Source of the DNA: Heterotrichella gracilis | Taxonomy: Eukaryota; Sar; Xanthophyceae; Tribonematales; Xanthonemataceae | DNA length: 55,001 nucleotides | Direction: 5' to 3' | Assembly (NCBI GenBank): GCA_032358255.1 | Contig: JAULBX010025276.1 | Location: 1 to 55,001 of the forward strand | Shown here: one piece after another, positions 22,456 to 32,240 of the stretch | How positions within the stretch are numbered: the first letter of the stretch is position 1 | How the letters are laid out: each line of letters begins with the position of its first letter | Program-made: the position numbers and the translations under genes | Notes under the pieces: model-generated | Seen by the model: the letters and a program-made list of their open reading frames with translations, nothing else | Database searches by the model: none | What the model was told of the DNA's origin: nothing

Positions 22456-23320
22456 GGTGCCTCCTGAAAATGCCCTTCGCCCCGCAGCTGCTGCTGCCCC
22501 TTTTGGTGACGCTGCCTCTTCCACTGCTGCTGCTGCTGCTGCCTCGTGCGCCTGCCCTTTTCTTAGCGATGCTGCTCGTTCAAGTGATGGTGCTGTCCCC
22601 TCCACTGCTACTGCTGGCTCCTCCACCCTGCTGCCCCTCTCTGCTCCGGCTGCGGCTGCCAACCTCGCTGCCACTCCCGCTGCCACTGCTGCTGCCTGCA
22701 CGACAAACAAAACTGGAGTAAATTTGGGAGCAATATAAATCTATATGGGTAGCAATTTATTTTATTGCTACCCATACTTTTTGGTGCAATCATGAGCAGC
22801 AAGGGGATTGAGCACAGAAATTACTGCTACAATTTAGGCCAAGCCCTCCCCCATTTTTGGCTGTGCCCACAATTCTCCTGCCTAAAAACGGCACACACGC
22901 ACACTGGAAACATGCAAAATCCTTACATTGCAAAGGGCGAGATGTAATTCCATGCGCACCTCACACGCTGTAGCCCTTACCGCACATTGCTGCCGTCCCG
23001 CTCGCCATCACACCACTGTGCTGCTCCTAGCCTGCAGCAAGCAAATGCGAAAAATGGGCATGATGTTAAAGTCAGCACGTTGCACTATTGTTCAGGGTTT
23101 AGGGTTTATGCTACATGTGGCGGTACACAATCCACAGAAAACCCACACAAACATGGCAAATTGTACAAAAATGCTTACCTGTTGCCAAGGCCAGTGTCAG
23201 AACTACCAAATCTGCCATCTCGGTTGGGGATAGATGACCAGCTGCAAATCTGACAAAGGGTATAGATGCAATGCCATGACCGGTGCACCATTAGGCTTAC
23301 TGATAATCCATATGCTCACT
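22456..23320. other. Upstream flank of the membrane protein gene; CTG-rich and hairpin sequence
   Basis: From 22470 to 22690 the plus strand is rich in GCTGCTGCC triplets, which open frames on both strands. This may be 5' UTR or an extra N-terminal exon of the adjacent minus-strand gene. A hairpin follows with 12-bp arms ATGGGTAGCAAT (22745-22756) and its complement (22764-22775). Nothing else was recognised. Confidence 0.6.
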
Positions 23321-23660
23321 CAGCCAAACTCCTGGCAATCAAGCTGGACTCCCAGCACCACTTAGCCAGACTCCTGGCACAACCGAGACTGGACTCTCAG
23401 CCATCACTCGCTCAGCCAGACTCCTGGCACATTGCCATCTCGGCATCACAATTCATCACACCCACCACGGGGCCATAAGCGCACTACCGGCGCAGCACTG
23501 CCAACAAGGCATGCTCATCATACCCACCACGGGGCCAAGAGCGCACTACTGGCGCAGCACTGCCAACAAGGCATGCTCAAAACACCCACCACAGGGCCAT
23601 AAGCGCACTCCTGGCGCAGCACTGCCAGCGAGGCATGCCTCTGGCATCAACAATCATCCG
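23320..23660. repeat. 62-bp tandem repeat plus related GCCAGACTCCTGGCA repeats
   Basis: Three units starting CCCACCACGGGGCCA occur at 23461, 23523 and 23585 (period 62), each containing GCGCAGCACTGCCA and AAGGCATGC-like text. The preceding 23325-23450 has a looser array of CTCAGCCAGACTCCTGGCA, itself partly palindromic. Confidence 0.9.
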
Positions 23661-24830
23661 GCTTGGAAGGCAGAACCTTTACCACTTAGGAGTTGCTGAT
23701 GCCTGCGCACCCCTGAAGGGCCGCCGTGACTTGATGCAGCAAGCTTCGCTGCACCATAACTGAGCCACATCAATTGTGCCAACCCCTGAAGGGCCGCAAA
23801 ACTGAGCCACCATAGCAGGCTGGCTATCCTTGCAGCCCCTGAAGGGCTGCAGTGACTTCCTGCGACAAGCTTTGTCGCAGCGTATCTGAGCCACATCAAC
23901 ACTGCTGACCCCTGAAGGGCCACAAAACTGAGCCACCATAGCAGGCTGGCTATCCTTGCAGCCCCTGAAGGGCTGCAGTGACTTACTGCGACAAGCTTTG
24001 TCGCAGCGTATCTGAGCCACATCAACTGTGCTGACCCCTGAAGGGCCACAAAACTGAGCCACAATAGCAGGCTGGCTATCCTTGCAGCCCCTGAAGGGCT
24101 GCAGTGACTTACTGCGACAAGCTTTGTCGCAGCGTATCTGNNNNNNNNNNNNNNNNNNNNNNNNNNNNNNNNNNNNNNNNNNNNNNNNNNNNNNNNNNNN
24201 NNNNNNNNNNNNNNNNNNNNNNNNNNNNNNNNNNNNNNNNAGCCACATCAACTGTGCTGACCCCTGAAGGGCCACAAAACTGAGCCACCATAGCAGGTAG
24301 GCTGATCGGCTAACCCCTTAAGGGCTGCAACTCTGAGCCTCCATAGCAGGTAGGCTGATCCATGCTAACCCCTGAAGGGCCGCAAACTGAGCCTCCATAC
24401 CAGGTAGGCTGATCCATGCTAATCCCTGAAGGGCCGCAAAACTGAGCCACCCAGGCAGGTGTTAACGCTGGCGCACCCCTGAAGGGCCGCCGTGACTTGC
24501 TGCAACAAGCTTTGCCGCAACGTAACTGAGCCACACCAACTGTGCCAACCCCTCAAGGGCCGCAAAACTGAGCCACCATAGCAGGTGCTGACGCTGCCGC
24601 ACCCCTGAAGGGCCGCTGTGACTGTGCTGAGCCACCATGGCTGTGCCAACCCCTGTAGGGCCGCAAACTGAGCCGCCAAACCACGTGCGCTGGTGCTGCA
24701 CCGATACCCCTCAAGGGCGCAACACCCAACCACAAAACAACGTGCGCTGATGCTGCACCGAACCTTCAAGGGCGCAACACCCAGCCACTGTCAAGCAAGT
24801 CAACTAATCCCTACCGGAACCCTGAAGGGA
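23660..24830. repeat. 126-bp satellite with palindromes, interrupted by assembly gap
   Basis: Unit starts (TGGCTATCCTTGCAG) at 23821, 23947 and 24073 give a period of exactly 126 bp. Each unit holds two palindromes, GCAGCCCCTGAAGGGCTGC and TGCGACAAGCTTTGTCGCA, plus a second CCCCTGAAGGG. Because 126 is divisible by 3, long open frames arise on the minus strand; I regard these as artefacts of the array. Diverged units continue to about 24830. Confidence 0.92.
24141..24240. other. 100-N assembly gap
   Basis: Exactly 100 N bases sit inside the 126-bp array. This is the usual placeholder for a gap of unknown size, so the true array is probably longer than shown. Confidence 0.97.
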
Positions 24831-25480
24831 CGCAAACACCAGGCCGCTGGGTGCTGATACAGCCGCGCCCCCTCATACATCAACCGCAAGCTTGCAGGCC
24901 ACTGGCAGGCAGCCCGCCCCTCGCACTTCCCAGTCCCTGCTGTACCACAAAACAGAAACCCGGCAAGGGTGCAAGGCACTCCACACGCAGCGTCCACACG
25001 CATACAACCACAGGCACCATACATGACACACCACTTTGTGACAGGCACACCAGCAGCCCCGCACAAACACCCACCAGCATACAAACCACCACAGACTGGA
25101 CCAACAACCTCAGCCCAAAGCTGGGTAGCACAAAACTGGCTCACCCCTCAAGGGCCAACCCACAACAGCAGTGCCAAAAGCATTTCCACCCCTCAAGGGT
25201 GAACACATGCACAAGCGCGCACTGCGTGCAACGCCCCTCAAGGGCGCTGGCCTGCCCTAACTGCAAAAGCAAGGACAGCGCAGGCGAAAAGAACCCAAAG
25301 GAGAGCCGCCACCACATCCACAGGGCGAGATGGGAGTCCAACGAGGAGGTCCACAGCAAATCGTGTGCGCCTCTGCTAGAAGGTCGCCGCGCGGGCGCAA
25401 GGCGGGGGCCAAAATGCGCCAGGGGTTGCATTGGAGGGGGCGGTGCCCGGAATGTCCCGACACGCGCTCCTTGGGCTGAG
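24830..25480. other. Repeat-flanking region with dispersed CCCCTCAAGGG motifs
   Basis: No gene was recognised. The motif CCCCTCAAGGGC or a close variant recurs at about 25145, 25190 and 25231, linking this stretch to the neighbouring satellite. Open frames in several phases have no recognisable domains. Confidence 0.6.
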
Positions 25481-25486
25481 GAACAA

Positions 25487-25700
25487 TGCCAAAATGGCGG
25501 GCCGCTAACGGGCCTGGCCAAAATGGCGTCCGGCTGCTGGGCGATGCCAAAATGGCCTGTGCCGCAGTGCCAAAAAGGCGTGCCACTAATGGGCGGTGCC
25601 AAAATGGCGTGCCGCTGCTGGGCGGTGCCAAAATGGCGTGCCACTAATGGGCGGTGCCAAAATGGCATGTGGCTGCTGGGCGGTGCCAAAATGGCGTGCC
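25487..25700. repeat. 29-bp minisatellite (GCCAAAATGGCG)
   Basis: About eight units have the core TGCCAAAATGGCGTGCCG at 25487, 25516, 25545, 25568, 25597, 25626, 25655 and 25684. The period is 29 bp with one 23-bp unit. Alternate units end in CTGCTGGGCGG or ACTAATGGGCGG, so a 58-bp higher-order unit is likely in the right half. It is not a CRISPR array, as there are no unique spacers. Confidence 0.92.
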
Positions 25701-26159
25701 GCTGATGGGCGCTGCTATGCCCTGGGCATGCGCTGGTGAGCGCTGACGGGCGTTGCCGGTGTGGCGTGCCGCTGGCGGTCCTGTTGCCGGTGACGGCTAG
25801 GTGCCACGTGTCGCCCTCTGGGAGCTGCCGATGTGGCGAGCCGCCCAGTGCCCCCTCCAGACACGCCGCCTGTGCTGCGGCATCGATGGGATGCGTTAGC
25901 TGGCGTGCCCGGATGCTGATGGCGCTGCCTGCTAGAGGCTAGCCGCCTGATGCCACGTGGACTGATGTTGCAGATGCTGCAGCGTCGAGCCTCTCCGGCT
26001 GGTTGTATGGGTGCCAGCAGCCCCTGAAGGGCCACTGACACCCATGCTGACCCTGCGCCAACCTGAGGTGGTTTCAGCTGTGGGCTGCCGCCCCTCAAGG
26101 GCAGCATTGGCGCCCCTTGCGGAGACCGCCAGGCAGCCTGGTGTGTTGGTGCTGCGCTC

Positions 26160-26700
26160 CAAGAAGAGCTACCCCTTGGCAATGTTCCCAAAGAACGCCT
26201 GCGCTGGCATGGTTGCGAAGCCCCCTGCTCCCTGAAGGAGACTGACCTGGTGCTTTGGTGCAATGATCCCCTGAAGAACCACCGATAGCAGTGTTCCCAA
26301 AGAACGCCCGCCCTGGCATGGTTGCGTAGCCCCCTGCTCCCTGAAGGAGACTGGCCTGGTGCTTTGGTGCGATGCTCCCCTGAAGAACCACCGATAGCAG
26401 TGTTCCCAAAGAACGCCTGCCCTGGCATGGTTGCGAGGCCCCCTGCTCCCTGAAGGAGACTGGCCTGGTGCTTTGGTGCGATGCTCCCCTGAAGAACCAC
26501 CGATAGCATTGTTCCCAAAGAATGCCCGCCCTGGCATGGTTGCGAGGCCCCCTGCTCCCTGAAGGAGACTGGCCTGGTGCTTTGGTGCGATGATCCCCTG
26601 AAGAACTACCGATAGCAGTGTTCCCAAAGAACGCCTGCCCTGGCATGGTTGCGAGGCCCTCCGCTCCCTGAAGGAGACTGACCTGGTGCTTTGGTCCGGT
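26160..26700. repeat. 109-bp tandem repeat, five units
   Basis: TTCCCAAAGAACGCC or a close variant occurs at 26185, 26294, 26403, 26512 and 26621, a constant 109-bp period. Units are over 90% alike by eye and contain CTCCCTGAAGGAGACTGGCC and CCCCTGAAGAACC. Since 109 is not a multiple of 3, the three minus-strand frames each show a rotated version of the same peptide. The long open frames are therefore repeat artefacts, not genes. Confidence 0.93.
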
Positions 26701-29390
26701 GCCGCGCACCGGCCACCAAAGCACCGCTGCCCGCTGGCATGCTGACGAGGACCCACCGCCTCCCAGGCGTGTGGCTGAAACAGCGGCACCACCCTCCGTC
26801 GCATTTCCCGTGAAAACTGCAACCTGGTGGTGCGCTGGAAGGCTGTGGCTCGCTGCTGCAGCGTCCAGGGGACGCGCGGAGCATGTTGAGCTGGTGAAGG
26901 TGTGCTGAGCCTTCCTGTGCCTGGGGATGGACCCCAGAAGGGGCCCCTCGAGGCGGCCTCGAGAAGCCCCTGTGCCCAGTTGAGGCAACTGGGCTGTTCC
27001 TGGCTGGTAGTATCGTCCAGACCCGAAGGGAACCCGCACCCTTGGAGGTCAGAACAGCTGTGTGTGGCCAGGCAGGAAGATGGATGTGTATACACCAGGT
27101 CCTCACTGCAGAAACCGAAACTCGAAGGTGAGATCCACAGGCAAAGGCTGGTGCTGCTTGCAACAGCTGGCAGCTGACGAACCTGCTCGCAGGCAGCAAG
27201 TGGGACCCTTAAGAAAGGCAGCAACAGAAGCAGGAACAGTCTACAGAACAAGCCGTTGATCAAGCAGGAACATAGCAGAGCCGGTAGCAGCAAGAGCAAG
27301 AGCAGCGGCCACAACACCCAGACAGAGTTGAAGCTTGGTTACTGGATAACTGTAGATAACGCTACCTAAAGGACGACAGTGGTCAGGACCGCACAAACCA
27401 AAACTGCTGATACACGCAGTGAGTGTTGCTAAGTACTAGGAAAAGCGTGACAGAAAAAGGGCAATAGGAAAGCGTGATGGGATAAGCAAGGCAACAACAT
27501 ATCTGAACGGAGGGAGTTTGCTTTTAAAGGGCCGTTGACACCTCACAAAACCGCTTACAAAACCTGGTGAACTTGCTTGGGCCCATAGCTACACTTGCCC
27601 AACCAAAGGTGGGCGTTTAACAACTCGTGTGGATATTAAAAACAGAGACAAGGGCCTGAAAACCTTTCAAGCAGGAAATGAACACGGCTAGCGTTGGCAT
27701 AAGTTTTGGGGGGTGGACAGGATTTATGGGCGGTGCTATTCAGCTTTGGGATTCTGCAGTGACAGTTCTCAGCAACTTGGAAACGCACGTCTCAACCCTG
27801 TGTAAAACAGCAGTTCTAAGCAATTGGGCAAAGCCTACCTTGGAGGAGCTTCCACTGGAGTCAGCAGCAGGGCGTTACGTAGTGGAGGGGAGGGAACGAC
27901 GCATTGGCACTCTCTTGCCACAAGCGGTGTTGAAGACTCCACTCTTGCTGTAGAAGAAGCAAACGGGCCGTAGACGTAGGAGGTGTCGAAGCACGTGCCT
28001 CCGCTGCTAGTAATGGCGCCCCTGTAACAGGCCCTGGGTGCAAGAAGTACCACTGGGTGCATGTCCTGTGTGCCGAAACAGGTGTTTGGCAGGATAGTGA
28101 TTCACTAAGTGAAGGCCAGACACGCTTCGTTGCGTTATGTAGGAGACTCGGTAGTGTGCTGCGAGACCTACAAACCAAGTCTGGTTTCGAAAGTCTACCC
28201 CTTGAAGGTAGCTTGGTCCATGCGTGTCCATGCATGGTGCCTTCAAGGGGTAAAATGTCACCTACCCTAGGGAATGCATTTGTAGCTGCGCTGCGCAGCA
28301 AGTTGAAGCCTTGCAAGGTAGGATGTGGGCAACAAACGACACTACAACCTGCTGCATCTGCTACCATATACACTCTGCTATGCCTGCACGCACCTGAGGA
28401 GTTGTCACGGTGCAAGCATGCTGTTGGGCAGCGTGAGCTGTCGTATCGAAAGCTAACTGTGATAGCAAAATAAGGTGAGACAGCAACCCGTTGTGTGAAT
28501 ATTAATATTGGAGTAGCTGCGGTTGGCCAAAGTGGGTAGCTGGACTTTCCCTTTGCACGGCATCTGATTCCTTACTAGAATCACTACAACCACATTGATA
28601 CCACCTCTTGTTGGAGGCTAGGGTCGTTGGTGTACACTCTGCCCAACACGTGGAAGGTTAATAAGCATCACTGTGTGCTTTGCTTGTTGTCCTGGCGTTG
28701 CTCTTCACTGACAAGTCTTGCTTTCCTACCCTCCAACAGGCCAAAGCTGTTGCCAGCTCTCACCTGTGTTAGCCACTTCAGCACGTTGGGTTGGCTCCCC
28801 CGCTCAAATTCAAGGGGCGCACGCCGTTCATGGCTGTCCAAGTCCAGTGAACAGCACCCCACAAGGCGTCTGGACTGGGTGACTGGGTGCCTGTAAAGAC
28901 TGGTTAGCACCTAGTAAGGGCACCACACCCCCAGCTGCGCCACACCACCAGCTAGCAACAGCCCGTGGGCAGCGCAAGGGACAAGCATGGAGACCTCAGG
29001 CAGGACGCTGCTAGGCCAGGACACGGGAAGCTGTCACCAGCACTTGAGGCTCCAAAATAGGACTGGGCACCACTGGCTTCCCTCTGTACGGCCACGCCTA
29101 CACAGGTAAGAAGCATTCCACATCCAGCCACAACCAGGCACTTGCACAGGGACACCAATGGGCCTGTTTGGTATTTCTGCCAGTCCTGCTTCTACACCTG
29201 ATGTTTGCCACAGCGGGTAGGCACTGTAGAGCACCTAGCTTTGCTCTGTCACACCCCACAAAACCACCACCCCTAGGAGACGGGAAGTTCATCCAGCAGT
29301 TTCACAGCGGTCCTCACTGCCTCCCCCCCGCAGGCACCGCCATGCTCTCCCCCCTTGCTGCTCCCACGCCCTGCGCCGCTCCCTGCTGGG
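26700..29390. other. Gene-poor region without recognised genes
   Basis: No exon with family resemblance was found on either strand. A minus-strand frame opening near 27317 starts with a Leu-rich stretch, but this comes from AGCAGC-type low complexity and leads into the 109-bp array. A fold-back at 28196-28252 has 13-bp arms (TACCCCTTGAAGG and its complement) and carries the CCCTTGAAGG motif of the nearby satellites. Confidence 0.6.
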
Positions 29391-29397
29391 GCAACCA

Positions 29398-32240
29398 ATG
29401 AAGCGGACGCCAGGTGTGGGACAGGGGTGGTGATATTTTGCACTAGCCACTTGATTCATCATGTTGCAAGTTGTATGGTGCCTGCATCGGGAGGGCACAG
29501 GTGGAACAGCACACAGCCACATGCGGGACCGCATCCAGGTCAGGCACATTGGCATATGGGAGGCATGTGTCGTGCTGGGCATATGCCCTCCATGCGTGTG
29601 AATAATACCACGTTGGGGGTCATGTCCTGACAAGCGCCACCTGATTCCCTCCCCGTCCCTACGCAGAGGGCAACCTGCTGATCCCCCTTGTGGACCCGCT
29701 GCGCGACGCCATGCCCTTTGCCATCGCCCTGCACCTGTGGGGCGACACCCCCTCTGCGCCCGCGCCACCGCCCACCCTGGGGCACAGCCACTTCCTGGAG
29801 CTGCACTACATACTGCAGGGGCAAGGGCAGGTGAGCACAGGGAAAGACCCACCGCCACTCCTTGAACTAGCAAGTACCACAAACCGTCACCACCAAAGGT
29901 TGAGCCCGCCACACACAGCAGTGTCCCATCAGCTGCTACTTGCGTGGGGTCAATCCCCCGACCTCCACCGCCCAACCCACCACTTACCCAACCACATCCA
30001 ACACCATGTGGGTACACCGTAACAGCAGTAACCTCAACCTGCACCTCGCATCGCCACAGCAGCATCACACCGCCACCTACCACCCCGCATCCCCGACCCA
30101 CACACCCCCCCGCCCACCCCACTGTAGATGGTGACCGCCCAGCAACGCGAGCAGGTGGGACTAGGCGACTCCCTGCTCATCTCAGCGGGGGGGCCCAGGG
30201 GTTTCAGCTACCGCTCGCAGTGCGTGGAGGCCGCTACGCGTGACTTTTGCCTGGCCTCCTTCTCTGTCACGGTGCCCAAGAGCCTGGTCAAGGGGCTGCA
30301 AGGTGTGATACCCTAAACCCTACATCTTACCCCTAGGCTAGGTTGTCGGGTAATAACAGAAACCCAAGAGCTTGGTCAAGGGGCTGGAATGTGCGATATC
30401 CTAAAACCTACATCTTACCCTAGGCTAGGTTATCGGGTAATGAGAGAAACCCAAGAGCGTGGTCAAGGGGCTGGAAGGTATGATACCCTAAACCCTACAT
30501 CTTACCCTAGGCTAGGTTATCGGGTAATAACAGAAACCCAAGAGCCTGGTCAAGGGCTGGAAGGTGGGGGGCAGGCACAATTGGGCACTGCATATCTTGA
30601 TTCATTCACCGTAAAAAAGTTCAAGTTAATTTACTTAATTTGTGCATTCCAGCTGCACAGCCAGACCAGCAGTCCTCCTTGCAACAGGTTGCACCACCTA
30701 GGTCTTGTCGTGGCATTGCCTGCTTGGCAGTAATGGGTAACTGTCACATGTAGTGCATGCGTGGACGAAGCTTTTGTGTACAACCCTAGCCAGAGTCATG
30801 AACAACCCTGCCCGCTTTACACCCATTTTCCCACGTATTTTGCTTCCTAAATGTATATATACCATCCCCCTTGCAGCCGCCGACGCCGACCTCCCCTTGC
30901 TCCACGACTTATCGCGCACCTGGCACCACCTCCCCCCCTGCGGCAGCGTGCAGCCCCAGCTCCTACAGGATGTGCTGGGCGCACAGGAGCAGCCAGAGTC
31001 CATCGCACTGACTCATCTCACAGTGGCCCTCCCTCAGCCGCACACACCCGCCCCACATGGCCACCAGCCGCATCCCCCAGCCAGCCTCATGGGTACCACC
31101 ACCACCACCACCGTCTCGCAGCCGCATGCAGGCGCACCAACCACAGCGCAGCAGGTGCATGCTATTGCACCACCCCCGGTGCTGCAAGGCCATGTGCACC
31201 AGTGGGTGCAGTCGGGGCGGGCGCAGGTGGACGCGTGGGTGCAGGCGTTCCAGCAGTGGGGGCTGGCAGTGGAGTGCCCAATCGTGAAGCGCACCCTTGC
31301 CATGCAGCGCACCTTCCAGCTCCCCAACCAGACCAACCGCCTGGCGCTCATTTTCGACCCTATGGAGGACCCCGATGTGGCGTTCACGTTTGGCCTGGAG
31401 GTGTTTGAGCCCGACCACCGCACCACCCCGCACGTGCACCCCTCGGCGCACGAGCTGTTCTTTATTCTCTCAGGAGAGGTGGGTGGGGGGAGATGGGATG
31501 GTGGAATGGGCAGGGGCAGGTGGTGCATGAGTCGATGAGTCCTTGTATAAACTTGAACCCATGGAGGCTTGTGTTAATTTAACCCCATGGAGGACCTCGA
31601 TGTGGCATTTAAATTTGGCCTGGAGGTGTTTGAGCCGGACCACCGCACCACCCGGCATGTGCACCCCTCCGCGCACGAGCTGTTCTTCATCCTGTCTGGA
31701 GAGGTGGGTGGTTGTGGTGGTGCATGTGTTGGTGGGTGGGTGGTGCATGCAGAGGATTTGAGGATTGCATGTGGTAAATATGTTGTGAGCTCGACAGCTT
31801 GAAATAAAGAGTATATTTATTTGGTATAGTAGTGAGTTTAATTTGTTATAACATTCTTTTATGTTTACATTACTTCCTCTACTGAGGGCGCATCATTCTG
31901 CCTACTGCAGGACACTGCCTTCTGCGGCTCACACATTCAGTACAAAAATTGTTATTTTATTCAATTAATTCACTGAGCGTCTCTCTCTGTACAGGGCACC
32001 GCCTTCTGCGGCTCGGAGCGCTTCCCCATTGGCCCTGGGGACCTGGTTGTCTTCCCACGCACCACCGTCCACGGGGTTGACAACGGCCCCGGGTCACGCA
32101 TGTACTGCCTGGAGCTCATGCTGCCCAACGACCAGTTTGCGGAGTTTGTCAAAGCGGGGTCGCTGTCCTCGCTGGAGCAGGAGGATTTGTGCGTGCTCAT
32201 GGCGGTGGGGTGCGGGGGGCAGGTGCCGGTGGGGCAATGA
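29398..32240 (+). CDS. Bicupin protein, 5 exons (5' end uncertain)
   Basis: This is a two-domain cupin of unknown substrate. Exons: 29398-29413 (tentative), 29667-29830, 30128-30302, 30877-31478 and 31995-32240. They give 400 residues with phases closed to TGA. Domain 1 has LGHSHFLELHYILQGQG and GDSLLIS, but Tyr or Arg stands where the second-motif His is expected, so metal binding there is doubtful. Domain 2 has the full metal-binding set: HVHPSAHELFFILSGEG (motif 1) and GDLVVFPRTTVHGVDN (motif 2), followed by EFVKAGSLSSLEQEDL. The long middle exon carries a His/Pro/Thr-rich linker between the domains. The first exon is weakly supported: ATG-AAG-CGG-ACG-CCA plus one base fits the phase, but the frame is also open upstream. 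Compact cupin domains are often enzymes or sugar/auxin-binding proteins; nothing here decides which. Confidence 0.8.
30303..30570 (+). repeat. Three tandem echoes of bicupin exon 3 end
   Basis: The exon end (CCCAAGAGCCTGGTCAAGGG) recurs at about 30362, 30450 and 30537, each followed by GCTGGAA and a decayed donor. Between them is a repeated block with CCCTAAACCCTACATCTTAC and TAGGCTAGGTT. The period is about 88 bp. Confidence 0.9.
31581..31703 (+). pseudogene. Long echo of bicupin exon 4 (3' part) with donor
   Basis: About 120 nt are about 90% identical to the end of the exon at 30877-31478. They encode MEDLDVAFKFGLEVFEPDH and RHVHPSAHELFFILSGE, so the whole motif 1 is kept, and the GTGGGTGG donor is present. 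No AG acceptor lies at its left edge, so it should not be spliced as an exon. Because it is so well kept, alternative splicing deserves a check. Confidence 0.85.
31909..31940 (+). pseudogene. Echo of bicupin exon 5 (5' part)
   Basis: CTGCAG followed by GACACTGCCTTCTGCGGCTC repeats the acceptor and start of the terminal exon at 31995, then decays. It lies directly upstream of the real exon. Confidence 0.8.

Noticed and set aside
23654..24275. Minus-strand open frames across the 126-bp satellite
   Set aside because: The period is a multiple of three, so the frame stays open automatically; the peptide is a pure repeat and the frame crosses an N gap.
25487..25700. CRISPR-like array
   Set aside because: Units are direct minisatellite repeats without unique spacers, in a eukaryotic nuclear context.
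26169..27317. Long minus-strand open frames (382, 314 and 267 codons) as protein-coding genes
   Set aside because: They traverse the 109-bp array, where all three frames stay open, and begin in AGC/CTG low complexity; no domain or splice logic supports a gene.
28057..28473. Plus-strand 138-codon open frame
   Set aside because: No domain, splice partner or promoter was seen; it includes a hairpin with the satellite motif.
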